Positions 35,187 through 42,773 of a stretch of 47,395 bases of DNA are shown in pieces. A program made the position numbers and the translations under genes. The stretch is from Myxococcales bacterium. Its GTDB lineage: Bacteria; Myxococcota; Myxococcia; Myxococcales; JAKAPL01. The stretch's first letter is position 1. Each line of letters opens with the position of its first letter. The DNA lies in contig JAJXUD010000033.1 of the NCBI GenBank assembly GCA_021783235.1, positions 1-47,395 of the forward strand. Reading direction: 5' to 3'. A model generated the notes under the pieces. That model saw only the letters and a program-made list of their open reading frames with translations, was not told where the DNA came from and searched no databases.

Positions 35187-36185
35187 TCATCCGTCCGTCC
35201 GCTCGGCGGCCTTGCCCTTGCGCCCCTCTAGAAAGAAGGATTCGAACCGTTGATCGCCCTCGTCGACCCGGCGTCCCTCCCTGCCGGGCTCGAGGAACTC
35301 CACACCCCGCTGCTTGCCGACTCGGTAGATCGAAAGCGACTTGATCTCGATGTTGAATTCGTCGGAATCGTTAATCAGCGGGACGCAGTAGGCCCCCTCC
35401 TGGTCCTCCCGCTGCCGCCAGTAGAGGAACTCCTCCCCCACCGCGCAGCCGAATCGGTCTTTCGCGTCGGAGAGAAGGATCGCCCGCCGCTCCTTGTGCT
35501 GCCCCTCGAGCTGGCTCTGCTCGTCGGCCTCCCGGCGAAGCGCCTTGCTGCGGGCCTTGCGCTCCTCTGCCTCCCGAAAGAGTCGCTCGGCGCGCCGGCG
35601 AATCTTGCGTCCCTGCAGCCGCTTCTCGGCGACGAGCAGGCTCAGCTCCGCGCTCGTGGCCCACATCCGCTCGACCTCGTCCCAGAGGCGGAGCTTGCGC
35701 TGAGTCTCACGCTCGTAGGCGTCGTGGGTTTCACGGTGCTCCCGCTCCGCGCGCTTCAGCTCGGATTCGGCCGAGGCGAGGTTGCCGTCGCCCTTCGCGC
35801 GCAGTGTGCCGAGCCGCTCCCGGATCTCGTCGAGCGCCTTCTCGGCGGCGCCGAGTCGGTACCAGATCTCAGAGACCTTGAAGCGCTGCTCCTCGTAGTT
35901 CGCGACGATCTCGAAGGAGCGGTTCTCTACCTCGCTCGCCTCCGCCACCAGTTTTGCGGCCTGGTCCTCGCATTCACCGGCCCGGTAGAGCGTGTCGATG
36001 GCGTTCTTCTGAGCGAGTTCGGCGCGAAAGTCCATGAGCGTCGACTGGGTGAGCAACTCGTCGAAACGCGCGGATGCCTCGTCCTCCGCGGCCCGCGCCT
36101 GGACGAGCCCGTCCCACCACGAGAGGAATTCCCTCGAGGCGACTAGCTCCCGGGCTTCTCCGAGACTTTTGGCTCGCATCGGCAT
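35187..36185 (-). CDS. Cytoplasmic coiled-coil protein
   Basis: The 332-residue protein has no signal peptide or membrane segment. Residues about 30-235 are strongly helical and charged with heptad character (LRAKGDGNLASAESELKRAE, RRRAERLFREAEERKARSKA). The last 90 residues form a beta-rich domain (GEEFLYWRQREDQEGAYCVP, then FNIEIKSLSIYRVGKQRGVE). It lies 6 bases after the GltG-like gene, so it is part of the same transcript. It could be a cytoplasmic linker to the gliding complex; I do not recognise the family. Confidence 0.7.
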   Translation of the reverse strand: MPMRAKSLGEARELVASREFLSWWDGLVQARAAEDEASARFDELLTQSTLMDFRAELAQKNAIDTLYRAGECEDQAAKLVAEASEVENRSFEIVANYEEQRFKVSEIWYRLGAAEKALDEIRERLGTLRAKGDGNLASAESELKRAEREHRETHDAYERETQRKLRLWDEVERMWATSAELSLLVAEKRLQGRKIRRRAERLFREAEERKARSKALRREADEQSQLEGQHKERRAILLSDAKDRFGCAVGEEFLYWRQREDQEGAYCVPLINDSDEFNIEIKSLSIYRVGKQRGVEFLEPGREGRRVDEGDQRFESFFLEGRKGKAAERTDG

Positions 36186-36191
36186 TCGAGT

Positions 36192-37553
36192 CTACTGCGA
36201 GGAGACGAAGTTCCAAGAGAACTGAACGGCGGTGTCGCTGTCCGGTGTGAACGGAAAGTGCCAGAAGCGGATCTGCGACTTGATGCAGGAGACGACCTCG
36301 TCGCTGTGGAGGGTGTCCTCGTCGAGTTCGACGTCGCCGACCCGGCCCGTCGTCGCGATGGTGATCCGGACTGCGAGCTTCCCTTTCAACGTCGGGTTGA
36401 GCTTGAGCTGCTTCTCGTAGCAGTTCTGGATCGATCGCAACCGTGCCTTGACGAAGCGGCTGACGGCGTCCCGGTCGATGGTCGAGGACTCGACCTCGGT
36501 CTCCCCGGAGGAGACCGAGGCCGAGATGTGCGTCTCGGACTTTCGGCCGAGGCCGACCTTTCCGCCGCCGGCCGTCCCGAGCGAGCCGATGTCCGCCGCC
36601 TTGCCGCTTCCTCCTCCCTTATGACCGCCGGCACCGACCGAATCCGCCCCCGCGATCCCAATGCCCCCCGCACCCGCCAGTGCGCCAGCGATGTCGCTGT
36701 CCTTTCCACCGGCGCCGAGCACGTCCTCGATGGCGCCGCCGCCAGAGCCGCCCTCCGAGCCGAGGATCTTGAGGAGGCCTTTGCTCGCGACGGCCGCGGC
36801 GATCCTCGCATGTCGGGCAGCAGCCTCGGCCGCCATCTCGGCATCGGACCGCTTGGGCGCCGCCTTCTTGGCGACCTCCTTCGACTTGTCCGCCTTCTTC
36901 GGGGCATCGCCCGCCGCGGCCTTGGTCTCCTTCGGTTTCGGCGGGGTGAGCGGTTTGTCTGGGATGATGAGCTTCGCGAAACGGTCCGGGATCTCGTCCA
37001 GCGTAACCTCGTCGCTCACCTCGCGCCCCGACACCGCCGCGATGAGGCCGAAATGGAAGCCGAACGAGATGACGAGGATCCCGAGGAAGACCCGATCGAT
37101 GGTTCTCCACCAGCCGCCGCGGGCCACGTCCGGGAGCTGCGGGCGAGCCGGCTCTGGGGGCGGCGCGACGAACTGGAAGAGGAGCGTGTGGTCGCCGAGT
37201 ACGACCTTGCCCCGAGACGCGTCGGTGAGGGGTAGGTCATAGGCTGAGTCCGCGTGCCGCTTCGCCACTCCCTGCGAGACCAGCGTCTTGAAGTCCATCT
37301 GCGGACCATCGCCGACGGAAAGTTTCCCCTCCATCTGATCCGTGAATCGGAGGTGGTAGCCCTGCCCGCGGAGTTCGAAGAGGGGGAACGTCTTTGGGGC
37401 GGCGCCGTCCGCGAGCGCGAAGGTGTTTCGCGATTCGGAGCCGATGGTGACCGTCTCGCGTCGCTTGATGAGGCGCTCTTCGACGATCTTGCCGCTCTGG
37501 ATGACGCCGATGCGGAGAATCTTTCCGCTCTTGGAATCCGCGCGCTCGCTCAT
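36192..37553 (-). CDS. gltG: GltG (PglI)-like modular gliding protein
   Basis: The 453-residue protein starts at ATG 37553, with GGAAG upstream. Residues 1-130 are a cytoplasmic domain that resembles FHA (ETVTIGSESRNTFALADG). A single transmembrane helix spans about 155-175 (VFLGILVISFGFHFGLIAAV). A Pro/Lys/Ala-rich segment with TonB-box character follows (KPLTPPKPKETK), then a Gly-rich stretch (268-335). The C-terminal AgmX/PglI domain (362-453) carries CYEKQLKLNPTLKGKLAVRI and a likely Cys378-Cys423 bond. In Myxococcus, this architecture links the cytoplasmic motor-associated complex to the outer membrane during gliding. It is the best-supported glt assignment here. Confidence 0.82.
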   Translation of the reverse strand: MSERADSKSGKILRIGVIQSGKIVEERLIKRRETVTIGSESRNTFALADGAAPKTFPLFELRGQGYHLRFTDQMEGKLSVGDGPQMDFKTLVSQGVAKRHADSAYDLPLTDASRGKVVLGDHTLLFQFVAPPPEPARPQLPDVARGGWWRTIDRVFLGILVISFGFHFGLIAAVSGREVSDEVTLDEIPDRFAKLIIPDKPLTPPKPKETKAAAGDAPKKADKSKEVAKKAAPKRSDAEMAAEAAARHARIAAAVASKGLLKILGSEGGSGGGAIEDVLGAGGKDSDIAGALAGAGGIGIAGADSVGAGGHKGGGSGKAADIGSLGTAGGGKVGLGRKSETHISASVSSGETEVESSTIDRDAVSRFVKARLRSIQNCYEKQLKLNPTLKGKLAVRITIATTGRVGDVELDEDTLHSDEVVSCIKSQIRFWHFPFTPDSDTAVQFSWNFVSSQ

Positions 37554-37585
37554 TTCGCTTCCTTCATCGCCTCGAGCCCGCGGGC

Positions 37586-37831
37586 TCAGAACGGCTCGTG
37601 GTTGACGGACTGTACGATCTTCGGGAGGAAGGTCTCGCTCCGCTCCAACTCGCCGAAGTTCAGATTGGAGCGCTGCAGGATGTAGAAGGCCTGGGGCTTC
37701 TGGATGCGTCCCTCGACGGTGATGACGTCGAGCTTGAGCACCTTGCGAGGCTTCGTCGTCTCGGCGGCGCGAGCGGCGCCGCCCCAGAGTCCCAGCGAGG
37801 CGACGGCGGACAGGAGAATCGAACGCATCAT
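37586..37831 (-). CDS. Small periplasmic protein of the gliding cluster (GltF candidate)
   Basis: The 81-residue protein has a signal peptide (MMRSILLSAVASLGLWGGAA). A short mature part includes VITVEGRIQKPQAFYILQRS and then ETFLPKIVQSVNHEPF. Its ATG overlaps the gltE-like stop as ATGATG, with GGAG in the upstream coding sequence. The gene lies between the GltE-like and GltG-like genes, the position where gltF would fall in a D-E-F-G order. I cannot confirm the family, so the name is a suggestion only. Confidence 0.6.
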   Translation of the reverse strand: MMRSILLSAVASLGLWGGAARAAETTKPRKVLKLDVITVEGRIQKPQAFYILQRSNLNFGELERSETFLPKIVQSVNHEPF

Positions 37832-39303
37832 TTGGAGTCTCCTCCGAGCTTATCCCCCTCGGGGGCCTGAGGGGCAGGGGGAGGGGCCTTGTGGGGCGAG
37901 GGCGAGGGATACGACGCCGGCGTCGGCCCTGGATCGGCCTCTTGAAGCCGGCTGCCCCCGCCGGTCGCCTGCATCGCCTTTCGCCTCTCCTCGGCCCCCT
38001 TCTTTGCCGCCTCCTCGGCGGCCTTCTGCTGGGCGGCGGCCTTCTTGGCTTGCTCGGCAGCCTTGCGGAGCTTGTCGCGTCGCTCGACCTCCTCGCGCCG
38101 TTTCTCCTTGCCGATGTCCTTCTGCGCGTCGGAGAGGTACTGGGCGACCTTGGAGTCCTCGCCACCGGCGCTCTGGAACTTCTGGAGGTAGGCGATCGAT
38201 TGGTCGATCCGATCGAGCGGCGACACGCCGGTGATCGTGCCGTCGAGGTAGAGCACGCCGAGATTGAACCAGCCGTCGATCTGCTTCGGGTCGAGCGCGA
38301 GGGCCTTCTCGTACTCGGCCTTCGCGAGATCGTACTGCTTGTTGCCCCGGTAGGCGTTGCCGAGGTTGAGATGAGCGTCGGAGAAATCGGGCGCGTCATG
38401 GACGGCGAGCTGCAAGTGCTGGATGGCGCTCGGATAATCCTGAGCCCGCACGAGCAGCGCGCCAAGGTTGTTCTGGATCTCGGGGAGGTCCTCGCGCAGT
38501 TCGGCCGCCTTGCGGAGGTCCTCGAGCGCCAGCGCCTGGTTCTTGTCCTCGAGGTCCAAGAAGGCGAGGGTGCTATAGACGAGAGCGTTCGAGCCGTCGA
38601 TCTGGCGCGCGTTCTCCGTCACCATTCGGGCGAGTTCGAAGCGCTTCTGATGGAAATAGATCGAGGCGAGTTCGAGCATGCCGGGGACGTTCCGCTCGTC
38701 CGCCTTGAGCACCTGCTTGGCCTCGCCGGCAGCGTCGTCGTAGCGCCCCTCGGCTTCGAGTGCTTGGGCGAGAAGGCCGTGGAGCTGGATTGCTGCCGGG
38801 GTTTTGGCGATCAGCCCACGCAGTTCGCTCTCCGCGGAGGCCGCCTGGTCGCGCCGAAGATAGAGATGCGTCAGGTTCTCGGCCGCCTGAAAGAGGTCCG
38901 AGCGGATCGATAGGGCCTGCCGGTAGGCGGCCGCCGCGCGATCCGACTGGCCGGTCCGCTCGTAACAGATTCCCAGGTCGTAGGCCGCCCAGGCCTGGGT
39001 CGGCGCCCGGCTGAGCACGGACTGGAGCAGCGAGATGGCCGTCGGGTAATCGCCCGACCGGGCATGCCGCAGGGCGTCCTCGAAGGCGCCTTGAACCTGT
39101 GGGCTCGGGGGAGCCGGAGCGGGAGCGCGACGTGCTGCGGGCGCGTGCTCCGGACCGACGAGAGTGCCGGCTTGTGCGGGCCCGGCCGCCGGAGAGCCAG
39201 CCTGCTCGGCCTCGGAGGGGGTCTCATCGGGCTTTGGCTGCGCCGATGCGCAGCCGACGAGCGCCAGTGATGCGAGGGAGATCAGGAGGTGGCGGCGGCT
39301 CAC
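37828..39303 (-). CDS. gltE: GltE (AglT)-like TPR lipoprotein
   Basis: The 491-residue protein starts at GTG 39303 (MSRRHLLISLASLALVGCAS). A lipobox LVGC lipidates Cys18. A Pro/Ala linker precedes TPRs from about residue 75 to 370 (ALRHARSGDYPTAISLLQSV, AYRQALSIRSDLFQAAENLT, NAYRGNKQYDLAKAEYEKAL). The last 110 residues are a basic helix rich in Lys, Ala and Gln and then a Pro-rich tail. GltE in Myxococcus is an outer-membrane TPR lipoprotein of the gliding complex, which matches this layout. Its start overlaps the preceding stop as GTGA. Confidence 0.78.
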   Translation of the reverse strand: MSRRHLLISLASLALVGCASAQPKPDETPSEAEQAGSPAAGPAQAGTLVGPEHAPAARRAPAPAPPSPQVQGAFEDALRHARSGDYPTAISLLQSVLSRAPTQAWAAYDLGICYERTGQSDRAAAAYRQALSIRSDLFQAAENLTHLYLRRDQAASAESELRGLIAKTPAAIQLHGLLAQALEAEGRYDDAAGEAKQVLKADERNVPGMLELASIYFHQKRFELARMVTENARQIDGSNALVYSTLAFLDLEDKNQALALEDLRKAAELREDLPEIQNNLGALLVRAQDYPSAIQHLQLAVHDAPDFSDAHLNLGNAYRGNKQYDLAKAEYEKALALDPKQIDGWFNLGVLYLDGTITGVSPLDRIDQSIAYLQKFQSAGGEDSKVAQYLSDAQKDIGKEKRREEVERRDKLRKAAEQAKKAAAQQKAAEEAAKKGAEERRKAMQATGGGSRLQEADPGPTPASYPSPSPHKAPPPAPQAPEGDKLGGDSK

Positions 39304-42300
39304 TTGCCCTCCTCGCCGCCCAGCCTATCGCCGGCCGGAGGGGCCGGCGGTGGGAAGCCGTTGAGGCTCAGTGCCAGCGGCGCAGGCGAGAGCACGTCGA
39401 ACGCCAGCTCCTGGCGCGCCTCCTTGAGGAGGGGGTACTCCTTCGGCCGGTAGTGGTTGAGGCTCTCGAGAGTCTTCTTCGTCCAGCGGTTCACGATGTG
39501 AAGCCGGCGCGCCTCGTCGAGGGTCTTGACGTAGTCGTCGACCGCCTGCGTCTCGAGCGCCGTCGCCTTCTGCGCGAGCTGATCCTGGTAGAGCGCGATT
39601 GCCTCGTCGCCGTACCGCTTGATCTCCGGCGGTACGGGCGCGTCGTAGATCGAGTTCGCGAAGTGCTCGAGGACGTTCGCCTTCCGGTAGAAGGCGGCGA
39701 GGATCCACTCGGGACGCTTGAAGCGGACGAGCCCCAGGTAGGCCTCGCGCAACCGCTTCGCGTCGGCTGCCTTCTCCTTGAAGGAGTTGGCGAGGACCTT
39801 TCTCGAGCCGTGGATCTTCAGCCGGTCGTAGGCGGCAAATTGCTCCTCGAGGAGGTCGAACGCCGCTTCAGCCGCGGCGTCGGCGGCCATGACCTTGTCG
39901 GGGCCGAGATGCAGCCGGTCGTAAGTCGCGACCGTCTCCTTCAGCATCGCGAGCCGCCCCCGGTCGTTGTGCAACTGGCCATAGTCCTGCGCCATCTTGA
40001 GCCTGGCCTGGACGACGAGCTCGGCTTGCGTGCGGTCGTGGTCGAACTTCTTGTCGAATTCCTGGAACGCCTTGATGGCGCCACCCCAGTCCTTCATCTT
40101 TTCGAAGACCAAGGCCGCTCGAAAGAGGTTCTGCGGCGCGTCGGGCTCGTTCGGGAACAGCTCGGCGTAGCGCCGGTAGGCGCGGGCGGCCTCGGGGTAT
40201 CGCTGGAGCCCCTCGAGGAGCCGAGCGGCGTCATAGAGGGCGCTCGGGCGGTTCTTCGAGTTCGGGTATCGATCGACGAGCAGCAGGTATCGGTTCACTG
40301 CCTTGTCGAAGTCGTACGACTGTTCGGCGTCGGAGGCGACGCGGAACAGCGCCTGATCGGCGAGCGAGCTCTTCGGGTACTCCTGGACGATTCTCTCGTA
40401 AATCTTGAGCGCCGAGTCGAACCGGCGGGTCTTCTCGTAGCAGACGGCGGCGTTGTTGAGCGCTTTGTCCGCGAACTCGTGCTGCGGGTTCTTCTGAACG
40501 AGTTCCAGGAAGAGCTTCGCGGCCTTCTCGTAGTGGCCGGCGTCCATCGACTGCTGCGCGAGCTTGAAGATGCCGGCGAGCTGGAACTTCACGAGGGTCT
40601 TCTCGAGCTCCGAGCCCTTCTGGACCACGCCTCCCGACGCCTGGAGGAGCGCGGTCGTGGCGGAGGTGACGTGCTCCCAGTCATTCGTCGCGAGGTAGCT
40701 CTCGATGGTGAGGTTTGCCGCGTACTGCGCGACGTCGCTGCGCGGCCAGCGCGCGATGAGATCGTGAAAGCGGCAACGCGCCTCGTCGAACTCGTTGAAG
40801 ACGTAGAAGTCCTCGGCGGCCTTGTAGGCGACCGCCGGGGCCAGGTCGTCCGCGGGGAAGAGGTTCATGAACGCGTCCGATGCGCGCACGAGCGACTGGT
40901 AGATCGGCGGTAGCGGCTCGGGCTTCGGGACCACTCCGTTGCGGTCGGTGCTCTTGAGCACGGGGCGCGGCTGGAGTTGACCCGTCTGCTGCTCGCGCTC
41001 GATCTCGTTCTCGTAGGAGAGCACGGCGTCGTGGGCGGCCTCGCGCCGGTACTTGTTGTCGATCGTCATGTCGCGCACCGCCTCGTACTCCTTGGCGGCG
41101 AGCGGGAGCTGCAGCGAGTTGTAGAGGGCGTCGGCGTAGTAATAGGTGAGGTCGTAGACGTCCTTCGTGTGCGGGTACCGCTCGAGGTACTGGCCGAAGG
41201 CGTCGGCCGCGGTCTTGTACTCGGTGAACGCGAGATCGACCTTGCCGTCCTTGCGGTACGCGATGGCCTGCTCGATGTGGTAGACGGCCGCATCGCGCAG
41301 CGCGCGCTCGGTCATTTCTCGCGCCGAGGCGAGCGCGTCGAGATTGTCGTGGTTCGCCCGGTACCAGGCCGAGCCCTGACCGTAGTCGCGGACCAGGCGG
41401 TCTCGCTCGGCGGTCTGCTTGTCGAAGGCGCGATCGCGCGCGTAAGCCAGGATGATCTTGGCCTGGATCTGCGGAGCGTCCGGGGCGAGCGGCGCGCGGG
41501 CGATCGCCAACTTGTAGGCCGCCACCGCGTCCTGGTTGTGCGTCTCGTCGTAGAGGACGTCGCCGAGCCGCTTGTAGACGTCCCGCTCGTACGGCCGGCC
41601 GCCAATGCGGCGGAACCAGTCGGCGGCCTTCGCGATGCCGCCCCACTTGTCGTCGGCGAAGCAGATGGCGGTGTACTGCAGCGCTTCGTTCTGCATGTCA
41701 CCGCCACCCCTCCCCTCGTGCTTCGCGGCGTAGTAGTCGAGAAGGCGGACGAACGCGTCGACGGCCTTGTCGTAGTCGTCGAGCCGGTAGTAGGTCCAGC
41801 CGAGCTTGTAGATGGCCTTGTCGTAGAGCGGCTGGTCCGGGAACTGGAGGACGTGCAGGTAGGCCTCGGCCGCCCGTCGCAGCGCCACCTGGGGATCGCC
41901 CGTGACGGCGTCGAAGTAGTACTCGCCTTGGCGTAGCCAGGCCTCGGGCACGAACCTGCTTCGCGGGAAGCGATGGATCAGCTCGGCGAAGGCTGCGTCG
42001 GCGCCGCTCTGGTCGCCCTGCTGCTCGTCGCAGTAGCCGAGCAGGTAAAAGACCGCGTCGATGAAGCGGTAGTTCGGCCACTGGGCCAGCATTCGATGGT
42101 AGAGCTGGATCGAAGCCGAGAAGTCGTAGGCGGGCTGCTGGGGCTCTTCCTTGGTCTTGCCTGCCTGGAAGTCCTTCGCCCTCTGCTGAAAGGCATCCAT
42201 CGCCAGGTTGTAGTCGTCCTGGCCCTTCTCGTACTGGAGTTCGGCGAGTCGGAAGGTCGCGTCAGCGCTGTATTGTGGGTCGCTCGGGTAGCGCGAGAGG

Positions 42301-42773
42301 AACTCTTCGAAGAGCGCGATCGCATCCTTGCGCTCCTTGCGCTCGACGTTTTCCAGGTCGCGGATCGCGTGCTCGTAGGATTCCGCGAGCTGCCCCCGAC
42401 GCTCGTCGAACTTCTTCTCGACGAGCAGGTGGATCTCGTTCTGATAATCCTTCGACTCCGACTGGTAAGAATCCTCGGCCGCGAGGTAGTCGCGCACCTC
42501 GGGATCCGACCGAAGGTCCTGCGCGCGGAGCTTTTCGGCAGCGATCTGGGGCTTTGCCGCGGCGGCCCTCATGCGGGCGACGTCCTTCGCGGCCTCGGTC
42601 TCGGGGCCACAGCTCGTCGGCAGGGGCTCGAGCGCCGCTGCCGGCGAGATCGGATCGGCGGGCGCGCCACCGTTCGCTGGAGGCGGGTCGAGGCGGGGAC
42701 TTGCCGCCTGGGGCTGCGCCGGGGAGGCGAGCCAGAGTGCCGCGAGGAGCGCACCGGTTCCCAGGGCCGTCAC
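39300..42773 (-). CDS. gltD: GltD (AgmU)-like giant periplasmic TPR protein
   Basis: The 1157-residue protein starts at GTG 42773. It has a signal peptide (MTALGTGALLAALWLASPAQ) and then a Pro-rich segment. Long TPR arrays fill most of the protein (ATFRLAELQYEKGQDDYNLA, AIYKLGWTYYRLDDYDKAVD, LYDAARLLEGLQRYPEAARA). The C-terminus is Pro-rich (LSLNGFPPPAPPAGDRLGGE). Its size, export and TPR content match GltD, a periplasmic gliding component of about 1200 residues. It overlaps both neighbours as GTGA. Other long TPR proteins also have this layout, so the name rests on gene order as well. Confidence 0.72.
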   Translation of the reverse strand: MTALGTGALLAALWLASPAQPQAASPRLDPPPANGGAPADPISPAAALEPLPTSCGPETEAAKDVARMRAAAAKPQIAAEKLRAQDLRSDPEVRDYLAAEDSYQSESKDYQNEIHLLVEKKFDERRGQLAESYEHAIRDLENVERKERKDAIALFEEFLSRYPSDPQYSADATFRLAELQYEKGQDDYNLAMDAFQQRAKDFQAGKTKEEPQQPAYDFSASIQLYHRMLAQWPNYRFIDAVFYLLGYCDEQQGDQSGADAAFAELIHRFPRSRFVPEAWLRQGEYYFDAVTGDPQVALRRAAEAYLHVLQFPDQPLYDKAIYKLGWTYYRLDDYDKAVDAFVRLLDYYAAKHEGRGGGDMQNEALQYTAICFADDKWGGIAKAADWFRRIGGRPYERDVYKRLGDVLYDETHNQDAVAAYKLAIARAPLAPDAPQIQAKIILAYARDRAFDKQTAERDRLVRDYGQGSAWYRANHDNLDALASAREMTERALRDAAVYHIEQAIAYRKDGKVDLAFTEYKTAADAFGQYLERYPHTKDVYDLTYYYADALYNSLQLPLAAKEYEAVRDMTIDNKYRREAAHDAVLSYENEIEREQQTGQLQPRPVLKSTDRNGVVPKPEPLPPIYQSLVRASDAFMNLFPADDLAPAVAYKAAEDFYVFNEFDEARCRFHDLIARWPRSDVAQYAANLTIESYLATNDWEHVTSATTALLQASGGVVQKGSELEKTLVKFQLAGIFKLAQQSMDAGHYEKAAKLFLELVQKNPQHEFADKALNNAAVCYEKTRRFDSALKIYERIVQEYPKSSLADQALFRVASDAEQSYDFDKAVNRYLLLVDRYPNSKNRPSALYDAARLLEGLQRYPEAARAYRRYAELFPNEPDAPQNLFRAALVFEKMKDWGGAIKAFQEFDKKFDHDRTQAELVVQARLKMAQDYGQLHNDRGRLAMLKETVATYDRLHLGPDKVMAADAAAEAAFDLLEEQFAAYDRLKIHGSRKVLANSFKEKAADAKRLREAYLGLVRFKRPEWILAAFYRKANVLEHFANSIYDAPVPPEIKRYGDEAIALYQDQLAQKATALETQAVDDYVKTLDEARRLHIVNRWTKKTLESLNHYRPKEYPLLKEARQELAFDVLSPAPLALSLNGFPPPAPPAGDRLGGEEGK

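Noticed and set aside
37554-38465. N-terminal extension of the GltG-like frame by 304 codons
   Set aside because: The extension is Arg/Ser/Pro-rich and overlaps the GltE-like and 81-residue genes in another frame. ATG 37553 has a ribosome-binding site and begins the recognisable domain.
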